64,000 nucleotides of DNA from Acidobacteriota bacterium. GTDB lineage: Bacteria; Acidobacteriota; Blastocatellia; Chloracidobacteriales; Chloracidobacteriaceae. The notes below the pieces were generated by a model, which had not been told where the DNA came from, did not search any database, and saw only the letters and a list, made by a program, of their open reading frames with translations. How positions within the stretch are numbered: the first letter of the stretch is position 1; each line of letters begins with the position of its first letter. Where the stretch lies: contig JACQXX010000055.1 in assembly GCA_016208495.1 (NCBI GenBank), forward strand, positions 1 through 64,000, written 5' to 3'. Of this stretch, positions 11,601 to 20,003 are shown piece by piece. A program made the position numbers and the translations under genes.

Positions 11601-12306
11601 CGGAAACGACAACCAGACCCGCTTTAGTCCATTTCTTGACAATGCACAGCCACAGTTGGAACGGTCACGGGCTGATTTTGATATTCCGCACACCTTCAAG
11701 ACCAACTTCCTGTATGAATTGCCGTTTGGCCCAGGGAAGAAATTCAACCCAGGAAACCGCATTCTGCGGAAATTTGTCGAAGGCTTCCAGGTGACCTCAA
11801 TCATCACCTATCAATCAGGAAACAACCTGTCATTCCTGTCAGGTCGTGGAACGCTCAACCGTGGTGGCCGCTCTGGCACCAACAACACGGCTGACACTTC
11901 ACTCACCAACGATCAACTCAAAGACCTGCTGGGCGTTTTCCAGAATGAACGCGGGATCTTCTTCATCAACCCATCCGTGATTGGTCGTGATGGTCGGGCG
12001 GTGGCGGCGGATGGAACTTCTCCATTTGCCGGTCAGGTGTTCTTCAATCCAAATGCGGGTTCAGTGGGCTCCCTCGAACGGTTGGCCTTTAATGGTCCAA
12101 GCCAGTTCTTTTGGGATTTCAGCGTGATCAAGCGCACCAGCATCACTGAATCAACCAATGTTGAATTCCGAGCTGAATTCTTCAACGTGCTCAACCGGAC
12201 CCAATTCTTCATTGGTAACCAGAACATCAACAGCACCAATTTTGGTCGCATCACCTCAACCTTTGACCCACGCGTGGTCCAGTTTGCGCTGAAGTTGAAT
12301 TTCTAA
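8662..12306 (+). CDS. Oar-like TonB-dependent receptor (second)
   Basis: A 1214-aa outer-membrane receptor. The ATG at 8662 follows AGGGAGAAG, a good ribosome-binding site. The signal peptide ends at SFAASAQT (about residue 35). It is followed by a carboxypeptidase-regulatory-like domain (about 38-120), a plug region (about 130-250, TSTSTLTQDGINIQDN) and a large barrel ending in FALKLNF. It is the same architecture as the receptor at 3516, but the two are clearly different in sequence, so this is not a recent duplication. The ligand is unknown. No adjacent lipoprotein or hydrolase suggests a substrate. Two hairpins follow the gene. Confidence 0.92.
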   Translation: MNPTNLTRRCLSVFVLVSTLLCLPVLLGTSFAASAQTTAGRLVVTVKDPTDAVVAGATVTATNEGTTQSITVTTNEKGVAIFPQLLVATYTVVAEAEGFQKTQTEGLKIDVGQEYGAVLVLQPGVAENIITVTAGEALVQTTNAELASTVNQKQVQELPLDGRNPLALIQLQAGVNQSGNTTTVINGFRTSTSTLTQDGINIQDNFIRANALDFSPNRTSVAQTAEFTVITQNPDASVAGSSSVRGVTPSGTNELHGSVFEYHRNDAVGANTFFNNANKVERPKLIRNQFGFTLSGPVVIPKVVNGKDKLFFFGFYEGFRERAGNPSLITTLLPNARQGVFTYRDNQGQQRTINVLGLRDLSADPFMQNIISRLPGANTIEGGDGLNTAGFRLNQSDFRNRNVGGGRVDYSINASHRLEGIYNYTNEKDARTDIDSINQIPKASTDSNVNFAVGAWNWQVNNNLNNEVRIGGNRSAVNFNTSEDPFDFFTVSNLFTDPIVQFQPQGRTTTVLSFIDNAAFTKGDHFIRFGGQFDRTRVRSFNFGGVTPTFGLGFSANAEIDALTSRDFPGGIDAFQLSIANGLLADVAGVLANSARTFNVSSQNSGFVPGAGEVRNFQTRSYASYVTDSWRVHPRLTVNAGLRYDYYTPLREENNLALLPVTNGRGAIETVLDPNGTYDFVDGFYSSPDRNNFAPSVSVAWDIPGLGRQTVLRGGYSLTYVNDEIIRAADNAASGNDGLQAGVSNTAIFGFVNRDASNLIGSSLATPEFKVPRSYLDNFNLDPASAAFLVDPELVTPYYHQWNVSLERELSSNMSLAIRYVGNRSDNLVRGIDYNQLDVRSNGFAADVLRARSNGFLALAQTGRFDPRFNPNIAGSQQLLVFPNLTAGGLLTNTGTIQPLIQRGEAGTLAQVYFLNGLNGSVQFTPNPNIFVADVLQNDGFSNYHSLQIEFRRRFSQGLQVQANYAWGKSLTDVATSPSGGNDNQTRFSPFLDNAQPQLERSRADFDIPHTFKTNFLYELPFGPGKKFNPGNRILRKFVEGFQVTSIITYQSGNNLSFLSGRGTLNRGGRSGTNNTADTSLTNDQLKDLLGVFQNERGIFFINPSVIGRDGRAVAADGTSPFAGQVFFNPNAGSVGSLERLAFNGPSQFFWDFSVIKRTSITESTNVEFRAEFFNVLNRTQFFIGNQNINSTNFGRITSTFDPRVVQFALKLNF

Positions 12307-12326
12307 TTGTGAGAGTTCAGGGTGAA

Positions 12327-12355
12327 GGCCCCTTGAGCCGATTGCTCAAGGGGCC
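12327..12355 (+). terminator. Strong hairpin just after the second receptor
   Basis: A perfect 12-bp GC-rich stem (12327-12338 with 12344-12355) has a 5-nt loop. It starts 21 bp after the stop codon and has no T tract, so it may stabilise the mRNA end or assist termination. Confidence 0.6.
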
Positions 12356-12443
12356 TGTGCCCTGATTCAACAATGGGACTACTGGAGAGGAAAAAAACCG
12401 AGAACATCAAAACAAAAATAACTTGTTGTCTCCAAAAAATGTG

Positions 12444-12477
12444 AAGCCCGTTGGTTTTCTCCAACGGGCTTTTTTTC
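12444..12477 (+). terminator. Rho-independent terminator
   Basis: A perfect 11-bp stem (12444-12454 with 12461-12471) has a 6-nt loop followed by a T run. It is the real end of the receptor transcript. Confidence 0.9.
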
Positions 12478-12562
12478 TGCTCCTATGGAAAGGATGATCT
12501 TTCTTTTGGGTTGATTTCTGTTCACGGGATGCCAAGAATAGGCGGGTTCCGGGTTTTCAGAA

Positions 12563-12749
12563 GGGATGAGGGATGAGGGATGAGGGATGAAAAAAATCAC
12601 CTTGTCACCTTGTCACCTTGTCATTTTGTCCGGGTTCCGGGTCTTCGATTTAGGTCCTTTTCGTCCTTTTCGTCCTTTTCGTCCTTTTCGTCCTTTTTGT
12701 CCTTTTCATTGTTTTCCCCAAACCCCGAACCCTGAACCCTGAACCCTCA
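12563..12749. repeat. Cluster of short tandem repeats before glpK
   Basis: Consecutive arrays: GGGATGA x4 (12563-12590), TCACCTTG units (8 bp, about 12597-12631), a GGGTTCCGGGTCTTCGATT phrase, GTCCTTTTC x6 (9 bp, 12654-12707), and AACCCCG/AACCCTG (12720-12749). The order phrase, then GTCCTTTTC, then AACCCTG is repeated in the spacer at 43606-43757, so the composite is itself a dispersed module. Confidence 0.93.
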
Positions 12750-12762
12750 ATGGTATTATCCT

Positions 12763-14265
12763 ATGAGTTCTCAAAAATACATTCTGGCACTTGATCAAGG
12801 CACAACCAGTTCCCGTGCGATTCTGTTTCATCAGCAAGGGCAACCGGTTGGAATATCACAGAGACCATTTGAGCAGATTTACCCAAAGCCGGGGTGGGTC
12901 GAGCACCATCCAGATGATATCTGGTCGTCCCAACTTGGAGCCGCCAGGGATTTGCTTCGTCACCATCATCTCACGGCAGCCGATATTGCTGCGATTGGGG
13001 TGACCAATCAGCGAGAAACAACAATTGTCTGGGATCGAAAAACGGGCCAGCCGATCCACAATGCGATTGTCTGGCAGTGCCGGCGCACGGCGGACCGATG
13101 CGACTCTCTCAGGCAAAGCCGCCACAGAGCACTGATTCAGGAAAAAACCGGGTTGATTGTGGACGCCTACTTTTCAGCCAGTAAACTTGAGTGGCTGCTT
13201 GATCACATTCCACAGGCCCGCCAACGAGCTGAAGCCGGAGACCTGCTCTTTGGCACGGTGGATAGCTGGTTGATCTGGAATTTGACCGGAGGCCGTGTTC
13301 ATGCCACAGATGTTTCCAATGCCAGTCGGACGATGCTCTTCAATATTCACACGGCGCAGTGGGACGACGAGCTCCTCAATCTCTTCAATATTCCGCGTGC
13401 GATTTTACCTGCGGTGGTGCCTTCAAGCCTGGTGATTGGGGAAACTGACCCACAGCTCTTTGGTGGAGGAATCCCGATCTCTGGCGTTGCCGGTGACCAG
13501 CAAGCCGCTCTGTTTGGTCAGATTTGCACCCATCCTGGACTGGCCAAAAACACCTATGGCACTGGTTGTTTTATGTTGATGAACACCGGGACCCAGGCCG
13601 TGACGTCAAACCATTCACTGCTGACAACGGTTGCCTGGAAATTAGGTGAATCCGGGGAATTGAACTATGCCCTGGAAGGAAGCGTGTTTATTGCTGGTGC
13701 CGTGATGCAGTGGCTTCGGGATGGCCTGCAAATCATTGGAAATGCGGCTGAATCAGATGCGGTAGCTCAAACTGTGACTGATACCGGCGGCGTGTATTTT
13801 GTACCGGCGTTTGTTGGGTTGGGTGCGCCATACTGGGACCAGCAAGCGCGTGGGACAATTACCGGATTGACCCGTGGTACCACCCGTGCCCATCTGGTTC
13901 GTGCCGGGTTGGAATCAATTGCCTACCAGACCCGCGATGTGCTGGAAGCCATGTCAGCCGATGCGGGAATTTCTTTTGCCCAGCTTCGGGTTGATGGTGG
14001 TGCCGCGTCCAATGATTTCCTGATGCAGTTCCAGGCTGATATGCTCAACGTTCCGGTCATTCGTCCAAAATCAACCGAGACTACTGCGGCTGGTGCAGCT
14101 TATCTGGCTGGACTGGCGGTTGAATACTGGTCTGACCTTGGGGAATTGCATTCGCTCTGGGAGAAGGATCGAATGTTTGAACCTTCACTGGCGACTGACG
14201 CTCGCGAGACCGCTTATTCGGCCTGGAAACAGGCGGTTGCTCGAACCTTAACTGAAAAACAATAG
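12763..14265 (+). CDS. glpK: Glycerol kinase
   Basis: A 500-aa FGGY-family kinase that phosphorylates glycerol with ATP to sn-glycerol 3-phosphate in the cytoplasm. The length is as expected for GlpK. The N-terminal ATP-binding segment [11 protein letters not shown] (about residues 10-20), [14 protein letters not shown] in the first domain, [10 protein letters not shown], and the C-terminal FGGY region with [17 protein letters not shown] are all present. No Shine-Dalgarno sequence is visible at the ATG, and the tandem-repeat cluster ends 13 bp before it. The next gene starts 12 bp after the stop, so the two are probably cotranscribed. No glpF or glpD lies in the window. Confidence 0.96.
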   Translation: MSSQKYILALDQGTTSSRAILFHQQGQPVGISQRPFEQIYPKPGWVEHHPDDIWSSQLGAARDLLRHHHLTAADIAAIGVTNQRETTIVWDRKTGQPIHNAIVWQCRRTADRCDSLRQSRHRALIQEKTGLIVDAYFSASKLEWLLDHIPQARQRAEAGDLLFGTVDSWLIWNLTGGRVHATDVSNASRTMLFNIHTAQWDDELLNLFNIPRAILPAVVPSSLVIGETDPQLFGGGIPISGVAGDQQAALFGQICTHPGLAKNTYGTGCFMLMNTGTQAVTSNHSLLTTVAWKLGESGELNYALEGSVFIAGAVMQWLRDGLQIIGNAAESDAVAQTVTDTGGVYFVPAFVGLGAPYWDQQARGTITGLTRGTTRAHLVRAGLESIAYQTRDVLEAMSADAGISFAQLRVDGGAASNDFLMQFQADMLNVPVIRPKSTETTAAGAAYLAGLAVEYWSDLGELHSLWEKDRMFEPSLATDARETAYSAWKQAVARTLTEKQ

Positions 14266-14277
14266 CAGGAACGATGT

Positions 14278-16377
14278 ATGTCTACTCAAACCAATGGATT
14301 GCGTGTGATCCACGCTGCCTGCCCTCACGACTGCCCTGACACCTGTGCCATTCAGGTGACCGTTGACGGTGAGCGGGCTACAAAAGTCGAAGCCAACCCG
14401 GATCATAGTTTCACCAATGGATTTTTATGCGCCAAGGTCTCGAAATACCTGGAGCGCGTCTATCACCCGGAACGGGTGGCCTTCCCGATGCGTCGTGTCG
14501 GGAAGAAAGGCGAAGGAAAATTTGAGCGGATTTCGTGGGACCAGGCCCTGACGGAAATTACCAGCCGTTGGAAAAACCTGATTGCCGAATATGGGCCACA
14601 ATCAATTTTGCCGTACAGCTATGCTGGAACGATGGGGCTGGTCCAGAGCCAGGGAATGGACCGCCGGTTCTTTCATCGGATGGGGGCCTCGCTCCTGGAT
14701 CGAACCATTTGCGCGACTGCTGGTTCGGTTGGATATCGGGCCACCAATGGCATCACGATGGGAACTGACCCGGAGAGTTTTTCACAGGCCAAATTGATTC
14801 TGATTTGGGGCAGCAACACCCTGACCTCGAATGTCCATCTCTGGCCGCAGATTCTGAAGGCTTCCAAAAATGGAGCGCGGGTTGTCACGATTGACCCTTA
14901 CAAAACCCGCACGGCAGCCGCTTCAACCGAACATCTGGCAATTATGCCGGGAACAGACGCCGCCCTGGCGCTTGGAATGATGAACGTTATCATCGCCGAG
15001 GGCCTGGAAGACCGTGAGTATGTTGAAAAGTACACGCTGGGGTTTGAACAACTCAAAGCCCGTGCTCAAGAGTATCCGCCTTCAAAAGTCGCCGAAATCA
15101 CCGGATTGCTGGAAGAGACGATTGTCCGCCTGGCCCGCGAATACGCCACCACGCGACCAGCAGCTATCCGGGTGAATTATGGCCTTCAGCGTCATTATGG
15201 TGGTGGAATGGCGATGCGAACGATTACCTGTCTTCCGGCCCTGGTTGGAGCCTGGCGTGATGTCGGCGGCGGGATTTTACTCAGTACGTCTGGAACGTTT
15301 CCGCTCAATTATCCGGCGCTTGAACGGCCTGACCTGATTCCGCCGGGAACACGCATGATCAATATGAGTCGGTTGGGCGAAGCACTGACCAACCGGGATG
15401 AATTTGGTCAGCCAGCCGGGTTTGACCCGCCGGTGAAGTCGGTTTATGTCTATAATTCGAACCCGGCAGCGGTGGCCCCTGATCAGGGGCAGGTGTTTGA
15501 AGGCTTCCGGCGGGAAGATCTGTTCACCGTGGTTCACGAGCAATTTTTCACCGACACCACTGACTTTGCCGATATTGTGCTACCCGCCACCACACAGTTA
15601 GAGCACTTTGACATTCACAAAGCCTATGGTCACCTGTACTTAATGATCAACGAGCCAGCGATTCCCGCCTATGCCGAAGCCCGGTGCAATTCAGATGTGT
15701 TTCGCGAACTGGCGACCCGGATGGGGTACACTGACGACTGTCTCCAGGAATCCGATGAACAACTGGCCGCACAGGTCATCACCTCCGACCATCCATTTCT
15801 GGAAGGTATTACCCTGGAACGACTGCGCCGCGAAGGTTTTGTGCGATTAAACATCCCCCAGCCGTTTTTGCCGTTTGCCAAAGGTGGGTTCCACACGCCC
15901 TCTGGAAAATGCGAATTTTATTCCGAAAGCCTTGAACGCCAGGGACATGATCCGTTGCCATCCTACACGCCGCCACGTGAAGATCGGTTGAGCAACCCGG
16001 TTTTGGCCGAACGCTTTCCGCTGGCACTGATTTCGCCTCCCGCCCATAACTTCTTGAACTCGACGTTTGTAAACCAGGAGTCGCTCAAGCGGGTTGAAAA
16101 AGAGCCCGTGGTCGAAATTCACCCGTGGGATGCCAGACTCCGCCAGATTGAGACCGGGATGATGGTCAAGGTCTTTAATGATCGGGGCGAGTTTCGCGTC
16201 CGGGTCAAGGTTACAGAGCGCACCCGACCGGGTGTGGCGATGGCGCCTGGTGTCTGGTGGGCCAAATTCAGCCCAGATGCCCGCAATGTCAATTACACGA
16301 CCTCTCAGGCGGTGACTGACATGGGTGAAGGTGCGACGTTTTATGACAATCTGGTTGAAGTTGCAGTGCTTGATTAG
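14278..16377 (+). CDS. Molybdopterin-dependent oxidoreductase, catalytic subunit
   Basis: A 699-aa member of the DMSO-reductase/formate-dehydrogenase superfamily. Cys15, Cys19, Cys23 and Cys51 form a typical N-terminal 4Fe-4S motif. Cys145, in DRTICATAGSVGY, aligns with the Mo/W-ligand Cys of formate dehydrogenases. The later blocks WGSNT, DPYKTRTA and a C-terminal dinucleotide-binding domain complete the family pattern. No twin-arginine signal is seen, so it should be cytoplasmic. There is no electron-transfer or membrane subunit beside it. It follows glpK by 12 bp with AGGA as the ribosome-binding site, an unusual pairing. The substrate cannot be read from the sequence. Confidence 0.9.
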   Translation: MSTQTNGLRVIHAACPHDCPDTCAIQVTVDGERATKVEANPDHSFTNGFLCAKVSKYLERVYHPERVAFPMRRVGKKGEGKFERISWDQALTEITSRWKNLIAEYGPQSILPYSYAGTMGLVQSQGMDRRFFHRMGASLLDRTICATAGSVGYRATNGITMGTDPESFSQAKLILIWGSNTLTSNVHLWPQILKASKNGARVVTIDPYKTRTAAASTEHLAIMPGTDAALALGMMNVIIAEGLEDREYVEKYTLGFEQLKARAQEYPPSKVAEITGLLEETIVRLAREYATTRPAAIRVNYGLQRHYGGGMAMRTITCLPALVGAWRDVGGGILLSTSGTFPLNYPALERPDLIPPGTRMINMSRLGEALTNRDEFGQPAGFDPPVKSVYVYNSNPAAVAPDQGQVFEGFRREDLFTVVHEQFFTDTTDFADIVLPATTQLEHFDIHKAYGHLYLMINEPAIPAYAEARCNSDVFRELATRMGYTDDCLQESDEQLAAQVITSDHPFLEGITLERLRREGFVRLNIPQPFLPFAKGGFHTPSGKCEFYSESLERQGHDPLPSYTPPREDRLSNPVLAERFPLALISPPAHNFLNSTFVNQESLKRVEKEPVVEIHPWDARLRQIETGMMVKVFNDRGEFRVRVKVTERTRPGVAMAPGVWWAKFSPDARNVNYTTSQAVTDMGEGATFYDNLVEVAVLD

Positions 16378-16388
16378 GAGCCTCATTT

Positions 16389-16464
16389 TTCACCACAGAG
16401 GATCACAGAGGATCACAGAGAAATTCAAAAAATGGCGTTGTCCTTCTGCGTCCTCTGTGGTGAA
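16389..16464. repeat. Foldback of CACAGAGGA-type repeats
   Basis: A 14-bp perfect inverted repeat (16389-16402 with 16451-16464) encloses further copies of GATCACAGAG. It lies between the oxidoreductase and the next gene and may form a stem in the mRNA. Confidence 0.75.
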
Positions 16465-16500
16465 GTTCTGATTGCCTACAAAAGCAAAGAACACTTGTGT

Positions 16501-16986
16501 ATGAAGCAATTAATACTCGGAATTCTGCTCACTTTGCTACCTGGGATCACTGGGGTGTTATCGGCTGGGCAATTGCAATATAAGGTCTATCACAACGCCC
16601 GCTTTGACTATTCGATTTCATATCCAGCAAAAATCTTGTTTCCACAGGGCGAAGCCACCAATGGCGACGGTCAGCGGTTTCTTTCAAAAGATGGGAAGGC
16701 GGAATTGATCGTCTATGGTAGCCACAACGCGCTTGACCAGACGCTCACGGACGTTTTTCTTGACGAGCAGCGCCGGACCGAAGCACATCCGCACCGCACA
16801 GTAACCTATAAACTGTTGAAAACTGACTGGTTCGTGGTTTCTGGTTTTGAAGATGAAACCATTTTTTACCAAAAAACCATGCTCAAACGTGGTATCTTCA
16901 AAACTTTTCGGATCACGTATCCCAAAACCCAAAAAAGCACCTTTGACCCCATCACGACTGTGATTGCGAAATCATTTCGAGGATGA
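16501..16986 (+). CDS. Small secreted protein of unknown function
   Basis: A 161-aa protein. The start at 16501 gives a clear signal peptide (MKQLILGILLTLLPGITGVLSAG); the frame stays open upstream to 16432, but that part lies in the foldback. The mature part begins YHNARFDYSISYP, a phrase seen in many small exported proteins of soil bacteria with a PsbP/Mog1-like fold. No catalytic motif is visible and the family is not firmly recognised. Confidence 0.72.
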   Translation: MKQLILGILLTLLPGITGVLSAGQLQYKVYHNARFDYSISYPAKILFPQGEATNGDGQRFLSKDGKAELIVYGSHNALDQTLTDVFLDEQRRTEAHPHRTVTYKLLKTDWFVVSGFEDETIFYQKTMLKRGIFKTFRITYPKTQKSTFDPITTVIAKSFRG

Positions 16987-17051
16987 GAAAACCGGGGCTG
17001 GGACCTGGAGCTGAGGGTTGGAAATTACAATCCTCAGAAAACCCTGAACCC

Positions 17052-17209
17052 CATAAGCGCCAGGATAAGAAACCTTGTGTCCTTTCCGTTGGTATTGAAT
17101 GACGCTCTTGTCGGGCTTGGGTTTCGTCCTGGCTGTGACCGTGGGCTTCGCACCACGGCTATTAAACGACGACCCTTCGGGCCTAAAACCCCTTATCCTG
17201 GCGCGTATG
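17052..17209. repeat. 158-bp foldback element
   Basis: The ends are 18-bp inverted repeats with one mismatch (17052-17069 with 17192-17209). Inside is a second hairpin around 17138-17158 (CCGTGG...CCACGG). No coding potential. It resembles the other terminal-inverted-repeat elements of the window in design, but its sequence is different. Confidence 0.7.
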
Positions 17210-17237
17210 CCCCTGACCCCTGACCCCTGACCCCTGA
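17210..17237. repeat. Heptanucleotide repeat (CCCCTGA) x4
   Basis: Four perfect 7-bp units directly adjoin the foldback element and end 18 bp before the next start codon. Confidence 0.93.
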
Positions 17238-17255
17238 AAAGAGGAATCCCCGTCA

Positions 17256-17666
17256 ATGTCCACACCTAAAAAAACTCCTCACCCGCATTTTGATGATCGT
17301 GGAGCGCTGAGCTGGCACACCAAACTGGCTGATGCCCTGGCGGAAGCCAAAGAAACTGGAAAGTTTGTGTTTATTGAGTTTGGCCGCTTTGCCTGTGGCA
17401 GTTGTTTTGCCCTGGTTGAAACAGTGCTTCCTCAGCCACCAATTGCGGCGGTGCTCAATGAACACTTTGTCTGTGTGGCGTCAGATTGTGACCATCCCGA
17501 GCCGGAAGTGATGCACATTGGACGGCAGCACATGCCGCACGCCCGGTCGCTCCCGTTTGTGCTCTATCTGGATTCAACCGGGAATTTTCTCTATGGCACC
17601 ACAGGTGGTCGTTCAGCCGAAGCCTTCAAAGCCGATCTCGATCACGTGTTGCAGAAAAAGAATTGA
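17256..17666 (+). CDS. Thioredoxin-fold protein with CGSC motif
   Basis: A 136-aa cytoplasmic protein with no signal peptide. FGRFACGSC places Cys47 and Cys50 as a CxxC pair after a beta strand (KFVFIEF), and SLPFVLYLD gives the cis-Pro element, so it has a thioredoxin fold of the DUF255/thioredoxin_7 type. The missing Trp before CGSC and the short length make a specialised thiol-disulfide role more likely than a general thioredoxin. The partner is unknown. The start follows GAGGAA with about 11-nt spacing. Confidence 0.82.
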   Translation: MSTPKKTPHPHFDDRGALSWHTKLADALAEAKETGKFVFIEFGRFACGSCFALVETVLPQPPIAAVLNEHFVCVASDCDHPEPEVMHIGRQHMPHARSLPFVLYLDSTGNFLYGTTGGRSAEAFKADLDHVLQKKN

Positions 17667-17826
17667 AAATCCTCGGGCTCAGGGCTTGGGGCAGAAGAAA
17701 TTGGGCAGAAGACTTCGGCTCAGGGTATTGAACCCAGTTTCTTCAGCCCCGAGCTTGCGAGTCTTCAGCCCCAAGCCCTCAGCCCTGGTTTTTTCAGCCC
17801 CAAGCCCTCAGCCCTGAGCCCTCACT
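17667..17826. repeat. Heptad repeat foldback (GGGCTCA / CAGCCCC family)
   Basis: GGGCTCAGGGCTTGGGG-type units on the left are answered by CAGCCCCAAGCCCTCAGCCCT units on the right, so the whole spacer can fold on itself. The same units recur in the spacers at 34944, 36163, 48361, 58009 and 62101. Confidence 0.88.
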
Positions 17827-17828
17827 GT

Positions 17829-19235
17829 ATGTCTTCTTTCAAATCGCTTTCGATCACCGGTTGGGGACGCTACCCGGTGGTAACTTCTGAAGTCTATCGG
17901 CCAGAGCGAGTTCGTGAAGTCTCAGCTATTCTGGCGGACCTGCACGACAAAGCCCTGATTGCACGGGGCTATGGTCGGAGCTATGGCGATGCCTCGCTCA
18001 ATTCCGGGAAACGTGTGATGGTGAGTGAGCGCCTCAACCGAATACTTGCCTTTGACGATCAAACCGGATTGCTCACATGTGAAGCCGGGGTACAATTGAA
18101 AGACATTCTGGACGTTTTTGTACCACGCGGCTGGTTTTTACCTGTCACGCCGGGAACAAAATTTCCAAGCCTTGGTGGCTCGTTTGCCTGTGATGTGCAC
18201 GGGAAAAACCATCACCGGGACGGCTCGATTTCGCGCCATACCCACGAAATCGAACTGATGCTGGCATCGGGTGACATTGTGCGCTGCACGCCGGCTGAAA
18301 ACAGCGAGTTGTTTTGGGCCACGGCTGGCGGAATGGGGCTGACGGGAATCCTGTTAACCGTGACTATCCAACTGCAGCGGATTGAATCAGCTTATATCAG
18401 CGTTGATTTTCGCAAGACTCGTGATTTGGCGGAAACCATGGACCTCTGCGAATCCGAAGACGACCGGTATCACTATGCAGTGTGCTGGATTGACTGTCTC
18501 GCGTCGGGGAAATCCATTGGGCGCAGCGTCCTGATGCACGGTGAACACGCTCGACGTGACCAGGTACCGGCGAAATTTGCGAAAGATCCACTCCGACTGC
18601 ACAAAAAAACAGCCTTAACCATCCCGATGGATTTTCCCGGCTGGGCAATCAATCCGCTTTCAGTTAAGTTGTTCAATTTCGGCTATTACCACAAACATCC
18701 GCAGAATAAGATGGGTGTCATTACTGACTACGATACCTATTTTTACCCGCTGGATTTTGTTCTGGAATGGAATCGGATTTATGGCCGACGGGGTTTCCTG
18801 CAATATCAATGCGTTTTTCCACTCGAAACCAGCCGCCAGGGAATGTTTAAGGTGCTTGAAATTTTGAGCCAGCAGCAAATCGCTTCGTTTCTGGCCGTGC
18901 TCAAACGCTTTGGCCCCCAGGAAGGCTTGCTCTCGTTTCCCATGCCAGGCTACACGCTGGCGCTTGATATTCCAATCAGCAATCAGCGCATGTTTGACAC
19001 CCTCAAACAGCTTGATGAACTGGTGGTGGCTGAAGGCGGGCGTATTTATCTGGGCAAAGATGCCCGGATGTCGGCGGCGCATCTGGCCAAAATGTATCCG
19101 AAACTTGACGAATGGAAGCGCATCAAGCATCAGGTAGACCCGGATGGTATTTTTTCATCCGATCTTTCCCGCCGCGTTGGCTTATGTGGAGTGCGGCGGC
19201 TTGACGCCGCTTTCGAGCAAGGACGGATACTTTGA
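17829..19235 (+). CDS. dprE1: DprE1-like FAD-dependent polyprenyl-phosphoribose oxidase
   Basis: A 468-aa VAO/FAD_binding_4 flavoprotein. The similarity to mycobacterial DprE1, as I recall it, runs over the whole length: ARGYGRSYGDASLN (FAD loop), PVTPGTKFPSLGG, CDVHGKNHHRDGS (FAD-binding region), ELFWATAGGMGLTG, FYPLDFVLEWNRIYG, GFLQYQ, LSFPMPGYTLALDIP and MYPKLDEW. DprE1 oxidises decaprenylphosphoryl-ribose to the 2-keto form, and DprE2 then reduces it to the arabinose donor. The position of the mycobacterial inhibitor-binding Cys appears to be Ala378 here. The last 16 or so residues (after SRRVGL) come from a palindromic repeat. The stop overlaps dprE2 by 4 bp. Confidence 0.88.
   Translation: MSSFKSLSITGWGRYPVVTSEVYRPERVREVSAILADLHDKALIARGYGRSYGDASLNSGKRVMVSERLNRILAFDDQTGLLTCEAGVQLKDILDVFVPRGWFLPVTPGTKFPSLGGSFACDVHGKNHHRDGSISRHTHEIELMLASGDIVRCTPAENSELFWATAGGMGLTGILLTVTIQLQRIESAYISVDFRKTRDLAETMDLCESEDDRYHYAVCWIDCLASGKSIGRSVLMHGEHARRDQVPAKFAKDPLRLHKKTALTIPMDFPGWAINPLSVKLFNFGYYHKHPQNKMGVITDYDTYFYPLDFVLEWNRIYGRRGFLQYQCVFPLETSRQGMFKVLEILSQQQIASFLAVLKRFGPQEGLLSFPMPGYTLALDIPISNQRMFDTLKQLDELVVAEGGRIYLGKDARMSAAHLAKMYPKLDEWKRIKHQVDPDGIFSSDLSRRVGLCGVRRLDAAFEQGRIL
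19188..19214. repeat. 27-bp palindromic repeat, copy 1, inside dprE1
   Basis: GGAGTGCGGCGGCTTGACGC continues to CCGCTTTC. GCGGCG pairs with CGCCGC around a GCTTGA loop. Copy 2 is at 29291-29317, where the middle of the stem is GTG/CAC in place of GCG/CGC. Copy 1 is translated as the C-terminal tail of the DprE1-like protein. Confidence 0.9.
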
Positions 19236-19990
19236 CTACCCAATCATCTCATAAAAGATACCTTATTTTAGGCGCTTCATCGGCGATGGCACGGGCTGTC
19301 GCTGAGGAACTGGCGCGCCGTGGAAATGCTCTCGATCTGGCTGGGCGTGATTTGGAGGACATGGAGCGAACCGCCGCTGATCTTGCGATCCGGTATGAGG
19401 TTCAAGCGAGGGCTATTTCATTTGACGCTCTGGATCTAAAATCCCATATATCTTTTGCTCAGAAGGTTCTGACTGAATCTGGCCCGACTCTGGAAGGGGT
19501 GATCCTGCTCTTTGGTACAATGACTGACCAAAAGGAAGCTGAACAGGATTTTCACCAGGCGGAAATGATGATTGCGGCAAATTATACTGGGGCGGCTTCA
19601 ATTCTTGGGTATTTTGCCAATGCGTTCGAAGCCCGCAACTCAGGGGTGATTGTCGGGGTGTCATCCGTGGCCGGAGATCGTGGTCGCCAGAGCAATTACA
19701 TCTATGGATCAGCCAAAGGCGCCTTGAGTCTGTATTTGCAGGGGTTGCGCAACCGGCTCTTTCACAGTGGTGTCCGCGTGATTACGGTGAAGCCGGGATT
19801 TGTTGACACTGCCATGACATACGGGTTAAAGCTCCCGCCAATTGTGGCGCCGCCGGGTCGGGTGGCCCGTGATATTTGCAAGGCGATTGATGGCCGGGCG
19901 GATGTGATCTACACGCCATTTTTCTGGCGCTACATCATGCTCATCATTCAGCACATTCCAGAATTTGTCTTTAAGCGATTAAAATTGTGA
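19232..19990 (+). CDS. dprE2: DprE2-like short-chain dehydrogenase
   Basis: A 252-aa SDR. The Rossmann motif is LILGASSAMARAVAEELARR and the catalytic region is VSSVAGDRGRQSNYIYGSAKG, with Ser, Tyr and Lys of the SDR triad. The C-terminal MTYGLKLPP...FWRYIMLIIQHIPEFVFKRL resembles mycobacterial DprE2. It should reduce the keto product of the upstream oxidase to a polyprenyl-phosphoarabinose. The start is TTG, overlapping the dprE1 stop by TTGA, so translation is probably coupled. The prenyl-phosphoribose synthase that makes the substrate is not in this window, and the final polymer is unknown. Confidence 0.88.
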   Translation: MTTQSSHKRYLILGASSAMARAVAEELARRGNALDLAGRDLEDMERTAADLAIRYEVQARAISFDALDLKSHISFAQKVLTESGPTLEGVILLFGTMTDQKEAEQDFHQAEMMIAANYTGAASILGYFANAFEARNSGVIVGVSSVAGDRGRQSNYIYGSAKGALSLYLQGLRNRLFHSGVRVITVKPGFVDTAMTYGLKLPPIVAPPGRVARDICKAIDGRADVIYTPFFWRYIMLIIQHIPEFVFKRLKL

Positions 19991-20003
19991 TGTAGCACCG
20001 CGA

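Noticed and set aside
12563-12749. Tandem arrays as a CRISPR
   Set aside because: Units of 7-9 bp are directly adjacent with no unique spacers, and no cas gene is present.
15847-16386. 179-aa reading frame opposite the molybdopterin oxidoreductase
   Set aside because: A shadow of the real gene, rich in His and Arg, as expected from the antisense of this codon usage.
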